In this document: in pieces, positions 1-5,226 of the stretch
Numbering within the stretch: position 1 is the stretch's first letter
Layout of the letters: each line of letters begins with the position of its first letter
From: Solirubrobacteraceae bacterium
Lineage (GTDB): Bacteria; Actinomycetota; Thermoleophilia; Solirubrobacterales; Solirubrobacteraceae
NCBI GenBank assembly: GCA_025935735.1
Contig: JAICUS010000164.1
Coordinates: forward strand, 1 to 10,702
Reading direction: 5' to 3'
DNA: 10,702 nucleotides
Translations under genes and position numbers: made by a program
Notes under the pieces: generated by a model
Seen by the model: the letters and a program-made list of their open reading frames with translations, nothing else
Databases searched by the model: none
What the model was told of the DNA's origin: nothing

Positions 1-6
1 TGCGGG

Positions 7-19
7 GCGGATAATCCGC
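7..19 (+). promoter_or_regulatory. Palindromic operator-like site overlapping a -10 element
   Basis: Seen: GCGGATAATCCGC is a perfect palindrome (6-bp arms around one base) ending 5 nt before the ATG at 25. The hexamer GATAAT inside it (10-15) differs from TATAAT at one base, and lies where a -10 box would give a start site at about 21-22. No Shine-Dalgarno is visible in the 24 nt available. Inferred: a dimeric repressor could cover this -10 box. Only 24 nt of upstream sequence is present, so the -35 region cannot be judged. Confidence 0.35.
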
Positions 20-24
20 GAAGC

Positions 25-486
25 ATGCGCTCCGAGCAGCTCGCCGCCGCCGGGTTGGGCGGCCTCGCGGGACTCCACGCGGTGTGGGCCACCGGATCTT
101 CGTGGCCGCTCGCGGACCGCGCCGCATTGGCGGACGCGGTCGCAGGCCGCCGCCGGTTTCCCTCGACCGGTGCGTGCGTCGTCGTCGCGGGCCTGCTCGC
201 GACCGCCGCCGGCCTCGTCGCCGTCCGGCCGCGCCGGCTGCCGCGGCTGCGGCGTGCGGGAGCCGGTGGCGTGGCCGCGGCGCTCGCGGTGCGGGGAGCG
301 CTCGGGCTGGCGGGGCGGACCGACCTGATCTCGCCCGGCGCCACCTCGGCCCGGTTCCGCCGGCTCGACCGGCAGGTGTACTCGCCGTGCTGCCTGGCGC
401 TCGCCGCGCTCTGCGCGCCCGCGGGGAGCCGCGCTGAGGGGACCGCGAGGGTGGCGCGCCGTGCGCCCGCGCGGGGCCGGCGCTGA
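25..486 (+). CDS. DUF3995 family small integral membrane protein
   Basis: The predicted protein has 153 residues and matches the DUF3995 pattern: a first hydrophobic helix with LHAVWATGSSWPLAD (residues 17-31), a second helix at about 47-68, a third at about 79-97, and the signature FRRLDRQVYSPCCLALA (111-127) opening the last helix. Molecular function of the family is unknown; four membrane helices are expected. The start is the first ATG in frame and puts the first helix at the N-terminus as usual. The tail after about residue 135 is Arg/Ala-rich, lies outside the conserved domain, and is encoded by the first copy of a tandem repeat (432-480), so it is probably a recent extension. It is convergent with the PPOX gene at 603-977. 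Family assignment is from recalled pattern, not a search. Confidence 0.75.
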   Translation: MRSEQLAAAGLGGLAGLHAVWATGSSWPLADRAALADAVAGRRRFPSTGACVVVAGLLATAAGLVAVRPRRLPRLRRAGAGGVAAALAVRGALGLAGRTDLISPGATSARFRRLDRQVYSPCCLALAALCAPAGSRAEGTARVARRAPARGRR

Positions 487-556
487 GGCGACCGCCGGGG
501 GTGGCGCGCGGTGCGCCTGTGAGGGGGCGGCGCTGAGGTGATCGCGGGGTGGCTCG
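432..556. repeat. Imperfect tandem repeat, about 50-bp unit, roughly 2.5 copies
   Basis: Three consecutive segments begin with CGCTGAGG: at 432 (49 nt), 481 (50 nt) and 531 (about the first 26 nt still alignable). Copies one and two agree at roughly four of five positions by eye, sharing CGCTGAGG, GACCGC, GGGTGGCGCGC and GTGCGCC. Copy one lies inside the end of the DUF3995 reading frame, where its TGA is out of frame; the same trinucleotide in copy two is in frame and is the actual stop (484-486). The unit length is not a multiple of three, which causes this switch. Nothing suggests a mobile element. Confidence 0.65.
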
Positions 557-565
557 CGCGCGACG

Positions 566-579
566 CGCCGGCGCCGGCG
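566..579. terminator. Palindrome in the convergent gap, possible bidirectional terminator
   Basis: CGCCGGCGCCGGCG is a 14-bp perfect palindrome between the DUF3995 stop (486) and the PPOX stop (603), where both transcripts must end. There is no T-tract on either strand, so the terminator role is only positional inference, and short GC palindromes arise easily in this composition. Confidence 0.2.
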
Positions 580-602
580 ATCGTGACGCGCGGCTCGGGC
601 GG

Positions 603-977
603 CTATCGCGGGCGGATCTCGTAGTGCGCGGTGCCGCAGCGCAGGAGCTTGTGCGCGAGGGGGACGAGGATTCCCTGGAGGACCGGGTGCCGGCGCCGGA
701 GGGCGCGGGCGGCGTGGTGGGCCTCGTCGCCGTCCAGGCGGCGGGCCGTCGCCGGTAGCGGTGGGCCGGTCGGGCGCCCGCGGGGGGTGCAGGGGGCGAT
801 CTGCACTCGGGGGTCTCTGCGGATGCGCTTGACCTTCCAGGCGGTGCCGGGGCAGCGGATGAAGCCGCGGTCGCCCTGGATCGCGAGGCTGACCGGGGTG
901 CCGACCGGACTGCCGTCGCGGCGGTAGCTGGTCAGCAGCACGGCCCAGGTGTGCTCGAAGCGGTCGAGAGGCTGCAT
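603..977 (-). CDS. PPOX-class (FDOR-B-like) F420/flavin-dependent oxidoreductase
   Basis: The protein has 124 residues, normal for the short split-beta-barrel PPOX class. Recognisable stretches in order are the N-terminal LLTSYRRDGSPVGTPV (14-29), FIRCPGTAWKVKRIRRDPRVQIAPC (39-63) with the basic cofactor-phosphate-binding run, the TPRGRPTGPPL loop (64-74), and the C-terminal HYEIRP. Such proteins use F420, FMN or related cofactors to reduce small molecules; the substrate cannot be told. The ATG at 977 was chosen because the domain starts there and AGGGGCG lies 3-9 nt upstream; the longer reading frame upstream is an antisense shadow of the peroxiredoxin. It is divergent from the peroxiredoxin (108-nt gap), a plausible redox pairing, though cofactor preference for F420 is inferred from family resemblance only. 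Confidence 0.8.
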   Translation of the reverse strand: MQPLDRFEHTWAVLLTSYRRDGSPVGTPVSLAIQGDRGFIRCPGTAWKVKRIRRDPRVQIAPCTPRGRPTGPPLPATARRLDGDEAHHAARALRRRHPVLQGILVPLAHKLLRCGTAHYEIRPR

Positions 978-1023
978 GTCGCCCCTACGACGAGCCGGCG
1001 GGTCGCGATGTGACACGGGCGCT

Positions 1024-1051
1024 ATTGCGTTCTTTGCAATCGGTATATAGA
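1024..1051 (+). promoter_or_regulatory. Putative peroxiredoxin promoter with inverted repeat
   Basis: The divergent gap holds an unusually AT-rich island for this genome. TTGCGT (1025-1030) and TATAGA (1046-1051) are -35/-10-like with a 15-nt spacer; TATATA (1044-1049) is an alternative -10. ATTGC (1024-1028) and GCAAT (1036-1040) form a 5-bp inverted repeat with 7-nt spacer overlapping the -35 region, an operator-like arrangement. The start site would be near 1058, giving a leader of about 28 nt with the Shine-Dalgarno AGGAG at 1076-1080. TATATA also reads as TATATA on the other strand and could serve the PPOX gene. Confidence 0.4.
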
Positions 1052-1085
1052 CATTTCGGTGCCCGCATCCGAAAGAGGAGCCCAC

Positions 1086-1742
1086 ATGACGCTGCGCATC
1101 GGCGACACCGCGCCGGACTTCGAGGCCGACACGACCGAGGGGACGATCAACTTCCACGAGTGGATCGGCGACTCGTGGGCCGTGCTGTTCTCGCACCCGA
1201 AGGACTTCACGCCGGTGTGCACCACCGAGCTCGGCTACATGGCGAGGATCAAGCCGGAGTTCGACCGGCGCGACACGAAGATCATCGGGCTGTCGGTGGA
1301 CCCGGTGGACCGCCATCACGACTGGGCGAAGGACATCGAGGAGACGCAGGGGACCGCGCCGAACTACCCGACGATCGGCGACGCCGACTACAGGGTGTCC
1401 AAGCTCTACGAGATGCTGCCGGCCGACGTCGACGGCGACCCGCTGAAGCGCACGCCCGCCGACAACCAGACCGTGCGCAACGTGTTCGTGATCGGCCCGG
1501 ACAAGAAGATCAAGCTCCTGCTGGCCTATCCCATGAGCACCGGGCGCAACTTCGACGAGGTGCTGCGGGTCATCGACTCGCTCCAGCTGACGGCCAAGCA
1601 CCAGGTGTCGACGCCGGTGAACTGGCGCCAAGGCGAGGACGTGATCATCTCCGGCTCGGTGTCCGACGAGCAGGCGCGCGAGCGCTTCGGCGAGTGGAAG
1701 GCGCCGAAGCCCTACATCCGCATCGTGCCGCAGCCGCAGTAG
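1086..1742 (+). CDS. 1-Cys peroxiredoxin (Prx6 subfamily)
   Basis: A 218-residue thioredoxin-fold peroxidase that reduces hydrogen peroxide and organic hydroperoxides in the cytoplasm. The active-site motif HPKDFTPVCTTEL places the peroxidatic cysteine at Cys45, with Pro38 and Thr42 of the PxxxTxxC signature; LSVDPVDRHHDWAKDI (about 80-95) and the conserved Arg in NQTVRNVFVIGPDKKIK follow. Cys45 is the only cysteine in the protein, so this is a true 1-Cys enzyme needing an external reductant. The C-terminal extension with VNWRQGEDVIIS is typical of Prx6-type proteins and matches their usual length of about 215-225. The ATG at 1086 is preferred over an in-frame ATG at 1059 because AGGAG (1076-1080) lies 5 nt upstream and the conserved domain begins with TLRIGDTAPDF. 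A strong hairpin follows the stop. Confidence 0.95.
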   Translation: MTLRIGDTAPDFEADTTEGTINFHEWIGDSWAVLFSHPKDFTPVCTTELGYMARIKPEFDRRDTKIIGLSVDPVDRHHDWAKDIEETQGTAPNYPTIGDADYRVSKLYEMLPADVDGDPLKRTPADNQTVRNVFVIGPDKKIKLLLAYPMSTGRNFDEVLRVIDSLQLTAKHQVSTPVNWRQGEDVIISGSVSDEQARERFGEWKAPKPYIRIVPQPQ

Positions 1743-1748
1743 CCGTGA

Positions 1749-1785
1749 CGGCGCGGGGCGCGGCACGAGCCCGCGACCCGCGCCG
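1749..1785 (+). terminator. Strong GC hairpin after the peroxiredoxin gene
   Basis: Bases 1749-1763 pair with 1771-1785 in a 15-bp stem with a single G/A mismatch (1758/1776) and a 7-nt loop, starting 6 nt after the TAG stop. No U-tract follows, as is common for hairpin terminators of high-GC actinobacteria. Position and stem strength support a terminator separating the peroxiredoxin from the next unit. Confidence 0.65.
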
Positions 1786-1801
1786 CAACTCGCCGGTTGC
1801 G

Positions 1802-1807
1802 TACCCT
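1802..1807 (+). promoter_or_regulatory. -10 element of a probable leaderless promoter
   Basis: TACCCT fits TANNNT and lies exactly 7 nt before the ATG at 1815. No Shine-Dalgarno precedes that ATG. In actinobacteria this geometry is the usual signature of a transcript starting at the start codon. TTGCGT (1797-1802) is too close to be its -35. Confidence 0.45.
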
Positions 1808-1814
1808 CAGTCGC

Positions 1815-2159
1815 ATGGACACCGAGCAGCGGCTGCGCGAGCTCTATGACGCGTTCAACGCCCGCGACGTCGACGCCGTGCTCGACGCCGTGACCGACGA
1901 CGTCGACTGGCCGAACGCCTGGGAGGGCGGGCGCATCCACGGCAAGGCCGCGATGCGCTCCTACTGGACGCGCCAGTGGGCGGAGATCGACCCGCACGTC
2001 GACCCGATCGAGGTCGCCGAGCGCGACGACGGCAGCGTCGCCGTGGCCGTCGAGCAGACGGTGCTCGACCTCGACGGCGGCCTGATCGCCAAGCGCTCCG
2101 TGCGCCACGTCTACGCCTTCAAAGAGGGGCTCGTGGCGCGCATGGACGTCGAGGAATGA
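1815..2159 (+). CDS. SnoaL-like / NTF2-fold protein
   Basis: The 114-residue product is a single NTF2-like alpha+beta barrel domain: the helical start TEQRLRELYDAFNARDVDAVLDAVTDDVDW (3-32), GGRIHGKAAMRSYW (38-51), and the closing strands VAVEQTVLDLDGG and RSVRHVYAFKEGLVARMDV. Members include polyketide cyclases, isomerases and many proteins of unknown role; catalytic residues are not evident, so substrate is unknown. The ATG at 1815 is chosen over an upstream in-frame TTG at 1797 because of the -10 element at 1802-1807 and the usual NTF2 N-terminus. The stop overlaps the next gene's start (ATGA), indicating a two-gene operon. The sigma factor encoded opposite also ends in a SnoaL-like domain, probably coincidental since this fold is widespread. 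Confidence 0.85.
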   Translation: MDTEQRLRELYDAFNARDVDAVLDAVTDDVDWPNAWEGGRIHGKAAMRSYWTRQWAEIDPHVDPIEVAERDDGSVAVAVEQTVLDLDGGLIAKRSVRHVYAFKEGLVARMDVEE

Positions 2160-2434
2160 CCGGGGCGCGGTGGTGGACGGTCCGGCCGGCCCAGAACCTC
2201 AAGCCGGCCACCTACCGCTGCCCGTTCTGCCACCGCCACCTGCCCGCCCTGAGCGAGCACGTGCTGATCATGCCCGAGGGGAACCCCAAGGGCCGGCGCC
2301 ACGCGCACACGGCGTGCATGCTCGCCGAGCGCAGAGCGGGCCGGCTGCCGGCGCGCGACGAGTGGCTGAAGACACAGCCGCGCACGCCCGGGCGGCTGCG
2401 CCGGCTGCTCAGTCGCCGCCCTCGAACGTCCTGA
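2156..2434 (+). CDS. Small Cys/His-rich, probably zinc-binding protein of unknown function
   Basis: The 92-residue reading frame starts at the ATG of an ATGA overlap with the NTF2-like gene, so it is likely translated by coupling. Candidate metal ligands are clustered: Cys22-P-F-Cys25, then His28, His35, His49, His51 and Cys54 in the segment YRCPFCHRHLP...HAHTAC. This resembles a treble-clef or HNH-like zinc site, but no nuclease motif can be confirmed. The tail is basic (PGRLRRLLSRRPRTS), suggesting nucleic-acid or ribosome contact. The last 26 nt overlap the 3' end of the oppositely oriented sigma factor gene (2409-2434). I do not recognise a named family; the CxxC plus HxxC arrangement and good codon bias make a real gene likely. 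Confidence 0.7.
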   Translation: MTGARWWTVRPAQNLKPATYRCPFCHRHLPALSEHVLIMPEGNPKGRRHAHTACMLAERRAGRLPARDEWLKTQPRTPGRLRRLLSRRPRTS

Positions 2435-3365
2435 CGAGCTCCGGGTCCAGGAACGCGTCGAAGCCCGCGATCCGGTCGCCGTCGATCTCCAGAGTCATGA
2501 CGCCGAAGCGCTCCTCGACCCCGTCGAGCCCGCGCTTGTAGACGATCACCGCCGGGCGCCCGTTCGCCCGCGTGGGCACCAGGCGCGTGGTGGCGACCGA
2601 GCAGCGGCCGTCCGACTTGGGCTCGACGAACCAGAAGCGCCCGACCTCCTGCGCGCCCGCGACCGAGCGGCCGGGCGGCATCCGCAGCACGGCGTCGTCG
2701 CGCAGCAGCGACAGGAAGGCGTCCATGTCGGACGCCTCCCAGGCCTCCATGTAGCGCGCGAGCAGCCGCCGCTCGTGCGTCGCCCGCGGCGCGACCGCGT
2801 GCGCCTCCACGCCGGCGGCGTCGATCGTCGCCCGCGCACGCTGCAGAGAGCTGTTGATCGAGGCGATCGTCGTCTCGAGCAGGTCGGCCGCCTCGCGCGC
2901 CGTCCAGCCGAGCACGTCGCGCAGGATCAGCACGGCGCGCTGGCGCGCCGGGAGCTCCTGGATCGCGGCCAGGAACGCCAGCTCCAGCCCCTCGCGCAGC
3001 GCGTAGCGCGCCGCCGGGTCGGCCACGGGCGCGGGCAGGTCCTCGAGCCGGAAGTCCGGATACGGCTGCACGACGGCCGGGCGGCGCGGGCGGCGCTCGA
3101 GCTCGTCCAGGCAGGCGTTGGTGGCGATCCGGTAGAGCCACGTGTGCACGGACGACCGCCGCTCGAAGCGCTCGAGCGAGCGCCAGGCGCGCAGCAGCGT
3201 CTCCTGCAGGACGTCCTCGGCGTCCTGCACCGAGCCGAGCATGCGGTAGCAGTGGACCTCGAGCGGGCGCCGGTGCGGCTCGACGAGCCGGCGGAACGCC
3301 CGCTCGTCGCCCGCCTGGGCCGCCGCCATCAGCGCGCGCTGGTCATCGTCGGTGTGAGCAGCCAT
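2409..3365 (-). CDS. ECF sigma factor with C-terminal SnoaL-like domain (SigX5-type)
   Basis: A 318-residue extracytoplasmic-function sigma factor that redirects RNA polymerase to specific promoters. Region sigma2 spans about 23-92 (AFRRLVEPHRRPLEVHCYRMLGS, DAEDVLQETLLRAWRSLERF, TWLYRIATNACLDELERR) and sigma4 about 128-180 (LPARQRAVLILRDVLGWTAREAADLLETTIASINSSLQRAR). Residues about 198-315 form a SnoaL/NTF2-like domain ending FLDPELVRTF, the architecture of the SigX5/SigG/SigJ types, in which the tail replaces a classical anti-sigma factor in control. No anti-sigma gene lies nearby, consistent with this. The ATG at 3365 lacks a clear Shine-Dalgarno. It is divergent from the MFS exporter across a mirror-symmetric 70-bp gap, suggesting self-regulation and control of the exporter. 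Its 3' end overlaps the small Cys/His-rich gene by 26 nt. Confidence 0.92.
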   Translation of the reverse strand: MAAHTDDDQRALMAAAQAGDERAFRRLVEPHRRPLEVHCYRMLGSVQDAEDVLQETLLRAWRSLERFERRSSVHTWLYRIATNACLDELERRPRRPAVVQPYPDFRLEDLPAPVADPAARYALREGLELAFLAAIQELPARQRAVLILRDVLGWTAREAADLLETTIASINSSLQRARATIDAAGVEAHAVAPRATHERRLLARYMEAWEASDMDAFLSLLRDDAVLRMPPGRSVAGAQEVGRFWFVEPKSDGRCSVATTRLVPTRANGRPAVIVYKRGLDGVEERFGVMTLEIDGDRIAGFDAFLDPELVRTFEGGD

Positions 3366-3368
3366 CCC

Positions 3369-3432
3369 CGGTTGGACGATGGCGCGGGCGCAAACTCATC
3401 GGTGACTTCGCGCGACGGGCCGCGTCCAACCG
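3369..3432. promoter_or_regulatory. Mirror-symmetric divergent promoter for sigma factor and MFS exporter
   Basis: CGGTTGGACG (3369-3378) and CGTCCAACCG (3423-3432) are a perfect 10-bp inverted repeat. Read outward on each strand, CGTCCAACCG ends exactly 3 nt before each ATG (sigma factor at 3365, MFS at 3436). Exactly 16 nt upstream of each CGTC sits a related heptamer, CGGTGAC (3400-3406, +) and CGATGAG (3401-3395, -). CGTC is a common -10 motif for ECF sigma factors and a 16-nt spacer fits. Neither gene has a convincing Shine-Dalgarno, compatible with leaderless transcripts. Inferred: both promoters use the adjacent ECF factor. An alternative is a dimeric repressor site. Confidence 0.55.
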
Positions 3433-3435
3433 CGC

Positions 3436-4842
3436 ATGATGACTTCCCGACAGCGCTGGGTCCTCGCACTCACCGCGCTCTCGTCGCTCATGGTCGCGCT
3501 CGACGCGCTGGTCGTGACGACGGCGCTCCCCACCATCCGGGCCGACCTCCATGCATCCGTCGCGCAGCTCGAGTGGACGGTCAACGCCTACACGCTGACG
3601 TTCGCCGTGCTGCTCATGCCCGCGGCCGTGCTGGGCGACCGGCTCGGCCGCCGGCGGCTGTTCGCCGCCGGCCTCGGCCTGTTCATCGCCGCCTCGGCGG
3701 CCTGCGCGCTCTCGCCGTCGATCGGCCTGCTGATCGCCGCCCGGGCCGTCCAAGGTGCCGGCGCGGCGACCGTCACCCCGCTCAGCCTCTCCCTGCTCAG
3801 CGCCGCGTTCCCGCCGGAGCGCCGCGCCCAGGCGCTCGGCCTGTTCAGCGCGATCACCGGCATCGCGGTGCTCGGCGGCCCGGTGCTGGGCGGCGCGATC
3901 GCCCAGGGCCTCGCCTGGCAGTGGATCTTCTGGCTCAACGTGCCGGTCGGCCTGATCGTGATCCCGCTCGCACTGCGGCGGATGCCCGAGAGCTTCGGCC
4001 CGCGCGCCGCGCTCGACGGACCCGGCGTCGGCCTGCTCGCCGTCGCCGCGCTCGGCCTCGTGTGGGGGCTGGTGCGCGGCAACGACCAGGGGTGGGGGAG
4101 CGCCGAGGTGGCCGGCTCGCTGGCCGCCGGCGCGCTGCTGCTCGCCGCCTTCGTGGCCCGCGAGCGACGCGCGCCCGCGCCGATGCTGCCGCCCGCGCTC
4201 TTCCGCTCGCGCGCGTTCAGCGCCGGCAACGGCGCCGGGCTGCTGATGTTCGCGGCGCTGTTCGGCGCGGTGTTCTTCATGGCCTCGTTCCTGCAGGCGG
4301 TCAAGGGCTACGGCCCGTTCGGCGCCGGCCTGCGGCTGCTGCCCTGGACGGGCACGCTGTTCTTCGTCGCGCCGGTGGCCGGGGCGCTGGTGCCGCGCGT
4401 GGGCGAGCGCCCGCTGATCGCCGGCGGGCTGCTGGCCCAGGCCGCCGGGTTCGCCTGGGTGGCCGCGGTGGCCGGGCCGCACGCGGCTTACGGCAGCCTG
4501 ATCGCGCCGCTGATGCTCGCCGGCTGCGGCATCTCGCTGGCGATGCCGGCCACGCAGGCCGCGGTGATGAACTCGGTGCCGGCGACCGCGCTCGGTACGG
4601 CGTCCGGGACCTACAACATGCTGCGCCAGCTCGGCGGCGTGTTCGGGATCGCGGTCTCCGTGGCCGTGTTCGCCCACGCGGGCGGCTATGGCTCCCCGCA
4701 CGCGTTCAGTGACGGCTTCGGCCCGGCGCTGGCGGTGTCCGCGGGCCTGTCGCTGGCGGGAGCGCTGGCCGGCGCGGCGCTGCCCGCACGGCGGCGGGCG
4801 CGCGCGGCGGCGCCGGTGGAGACGGCCGAGGCGCTCGTCTAG
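3436..4842 (+). CDS. MFS drug exporter, DHA2 (EmrB/QacA) family
   Basis: A 468-residue, very hydrophobic proton-driven efflux protein of the cytoplasmic membrane. Signatures include Asp23 in the first helix (ALDALVVTTALPTI), motif A GDRLGRRR (67-74), the helix-4 Arg103 in RAVQGAGAA, the antiporter motif C with GGPVLGGAIA (147-156), and WIFWLNVPVG (163-172). Length and helix pattern fit the 14-TM DHA2 group, though a few helices near the C-terminus are short. Substrate cannot be predicted. Two ATG codons occur in tandem (3436 and 3439); the first is used because its spacing to the upstream element mirrors that of the sigma gene. Divergence from an ECF sigma gene suggests induction by that factor. 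A second exporter of the same family at 7306-8721 shares several motifs. Confidence 0.93.
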   Translation: MMTSRQRWVLALTALSSLMVALDALVVTTALPTIRADLHASVAQLEWTVNAYTLTFAVLLMPAAVLGDRLGRRRLFAAGLGLFIAASAACALSPSIGLLIAARAVQGAGAATVTPLSLSLLSAAFPPERRAQALGLFSAITGIAVLGGPVLGGAIAQGLAWQWIFWLNVPVGLIVIPLALRRMPESFGPRAALDGPGVGLLAVAALGLVWGLVRGNDQGWGSAEVAGSLAAGALLLAAFVARERRAPAPMLPPALFRSRAFSAGNGAGLLMFAALFGAVFFMASFLQAVKGYGPFGAGLRLLPWTGTLFFVAPVAGALVPRVGERPLIAGGLLAQAAGFAWVAAVAGPHAAYGSLIAPLMLAGCGISLAMPATQAAVMNSVPATALGTASGTYNMLRQLGGVFGIAVSVAVFAHAGGYGSPHAFSDGFGPALAVSAGLSLAGALAGAALPARRRARAAAPVETAEALV

Positions 4843-4918
4843 TGGAGCACCCGAAAGCGTTGCCGGGTCGGGATGGCCGCGGCCGCTCCTCGGCCCGGGC
4901 GGTCAGCGGCCGGCGCGG

Positions 4919-4936
4919 AGCTCGCCGCGGCGAGCT
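4919..4936. repeat. 18-bp perfect palindrome
   Basis: AGCTCGCCGCGGCGAGCT reads the same on both strands. It begins 77 nt after the MFS stop. As RNA it could form a 7-bp stem with a 4-nt loop on either strand, so a bidirectional terminator is possible, but no T-tract follows; a protein-binding site is the alternative. Confidence 0.45.
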
Positions 4937-5091
4937 GGGCGGCGTGGCTGGACCGGCGAACGGCCGGCTGGGTGCGAGGCGGTCGAACCCCGGGGCGGGG
5001 CGGCAGCCGTGACGGTATGGTCGAATCGCTCTCACCTCCGGCCGGTTCGCTCATCGCCGTCCAGGATCGACCGTCCGACCGTCGGGCGTGT

Positions 5092-5134
5092 CGCGTGCGT
5101 CGGGCTGAGGCCGACAAACCAAACACGCACCGCG
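5092..5134. other. Bulged stem enclosing a small hairpin in noncoding DNA
   Basis: CGCGTGCGT (5092-5100) pairs with ACGCACCGCG (5125-5134) in nine base pairs with one bulged C (5130). The 24-nt interior can form a small CGG/CCG hairpin, or alternatively GTCGG (5099-5103) with CCGAC (5111-5115). The A/C-rich single strand AAACCAAAC lies between. It may be a terminator or structured leader/sRNA piece; nothing in the sequence decides this. Confidence 0.25.
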
Positions 5135-5161
5135 GGGCGCCGGCCGGCTTCGCGCGCGTGA

Positions 5162-5216
5162 CCGCTCCGGGCATGGCCCGCGCGATGGAGCGGGCCAACC
5201 GGCGGACCTGCGCCGG
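5162..5216 (-). terminator. Hairpins just downstream of the RES toxin gene
   Basis: Read on the minus strand, CCGGCG (5216-5211) pairs with CGCCGG (5204-5199) across a 6-nt loop, starting 10 nt after the toxin stop. Further on, CCGCTCC (5193-5187) pairs with GGAGCGG (5168-5162), with a GGGC/GCCC stem nested inside. There is no U-tract; the placement supports a terminator of the toxin-antitoxin operon. Confidence 0.35.
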
Positions 5217-5226
5217 CTCAAGCGGA

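Larger units (their letters stand above)
4843..5226. other. 384-bp convergent intergenic region without a supportable gene
   Basis: The region separates the 3' ends of the MFS exporter (+) and the RES toxin (-). Reading frames through it are low-complexity Arg/Pro/Ala strings without start signals. It holds an 18-bp palindrome (4919-4936), a tandem CGACCGTC pair (5068-5083), a long-range stem (5092-5134) and hairpins close to the toxin stop (5162-5216). It is less GC-biased in places (for example 5115-5126, ACAAACCAAACA) than the coding DNA around it. Confidence 0.6.

Noticed and set aside
1022..1050. OxyR-like CTAT...ATAG elements before the peroxiredoxin
   Set aside because: The spacing between the tetramers (21 nt) does not match the ATAG-N7-CTAT pattern, and only two tetramers are present.
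603..2108. 501-codon minus-strand frame reaching from the PPOX gene across the peroxiredoxin
   Set aside because: Only the last 124 codons match a protein family (PPOX); the upstream part is antisense to the peroxiredoxin and NTF2-like genes, so the real start is the ATG at 977.
3343..4701. 452-codon minus-strand frame opposite the MFS exporter
   Set aside because: His/Glu/Arg-rich low-complexity translation with no recognisable motif, lying antisense to a clear transporter.
2775..4712. 645-codon plus-strand open frame across the sigma factor and MFS genes
   Set aside because: It is antisense to the sigma factor and out of frame with the exporter, and its product is a low-complexity Arg/Ala/Gly string without any domain; typical of shadow frames in very GC-rich DNA.
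4985..5004. tRNA T-arm-like GGGGTTCGACCGCC on the minus strand
   Set aside because: The bases after the loop cannot close the T-stem and no acceptor, D or anticodon arm is found nearby.
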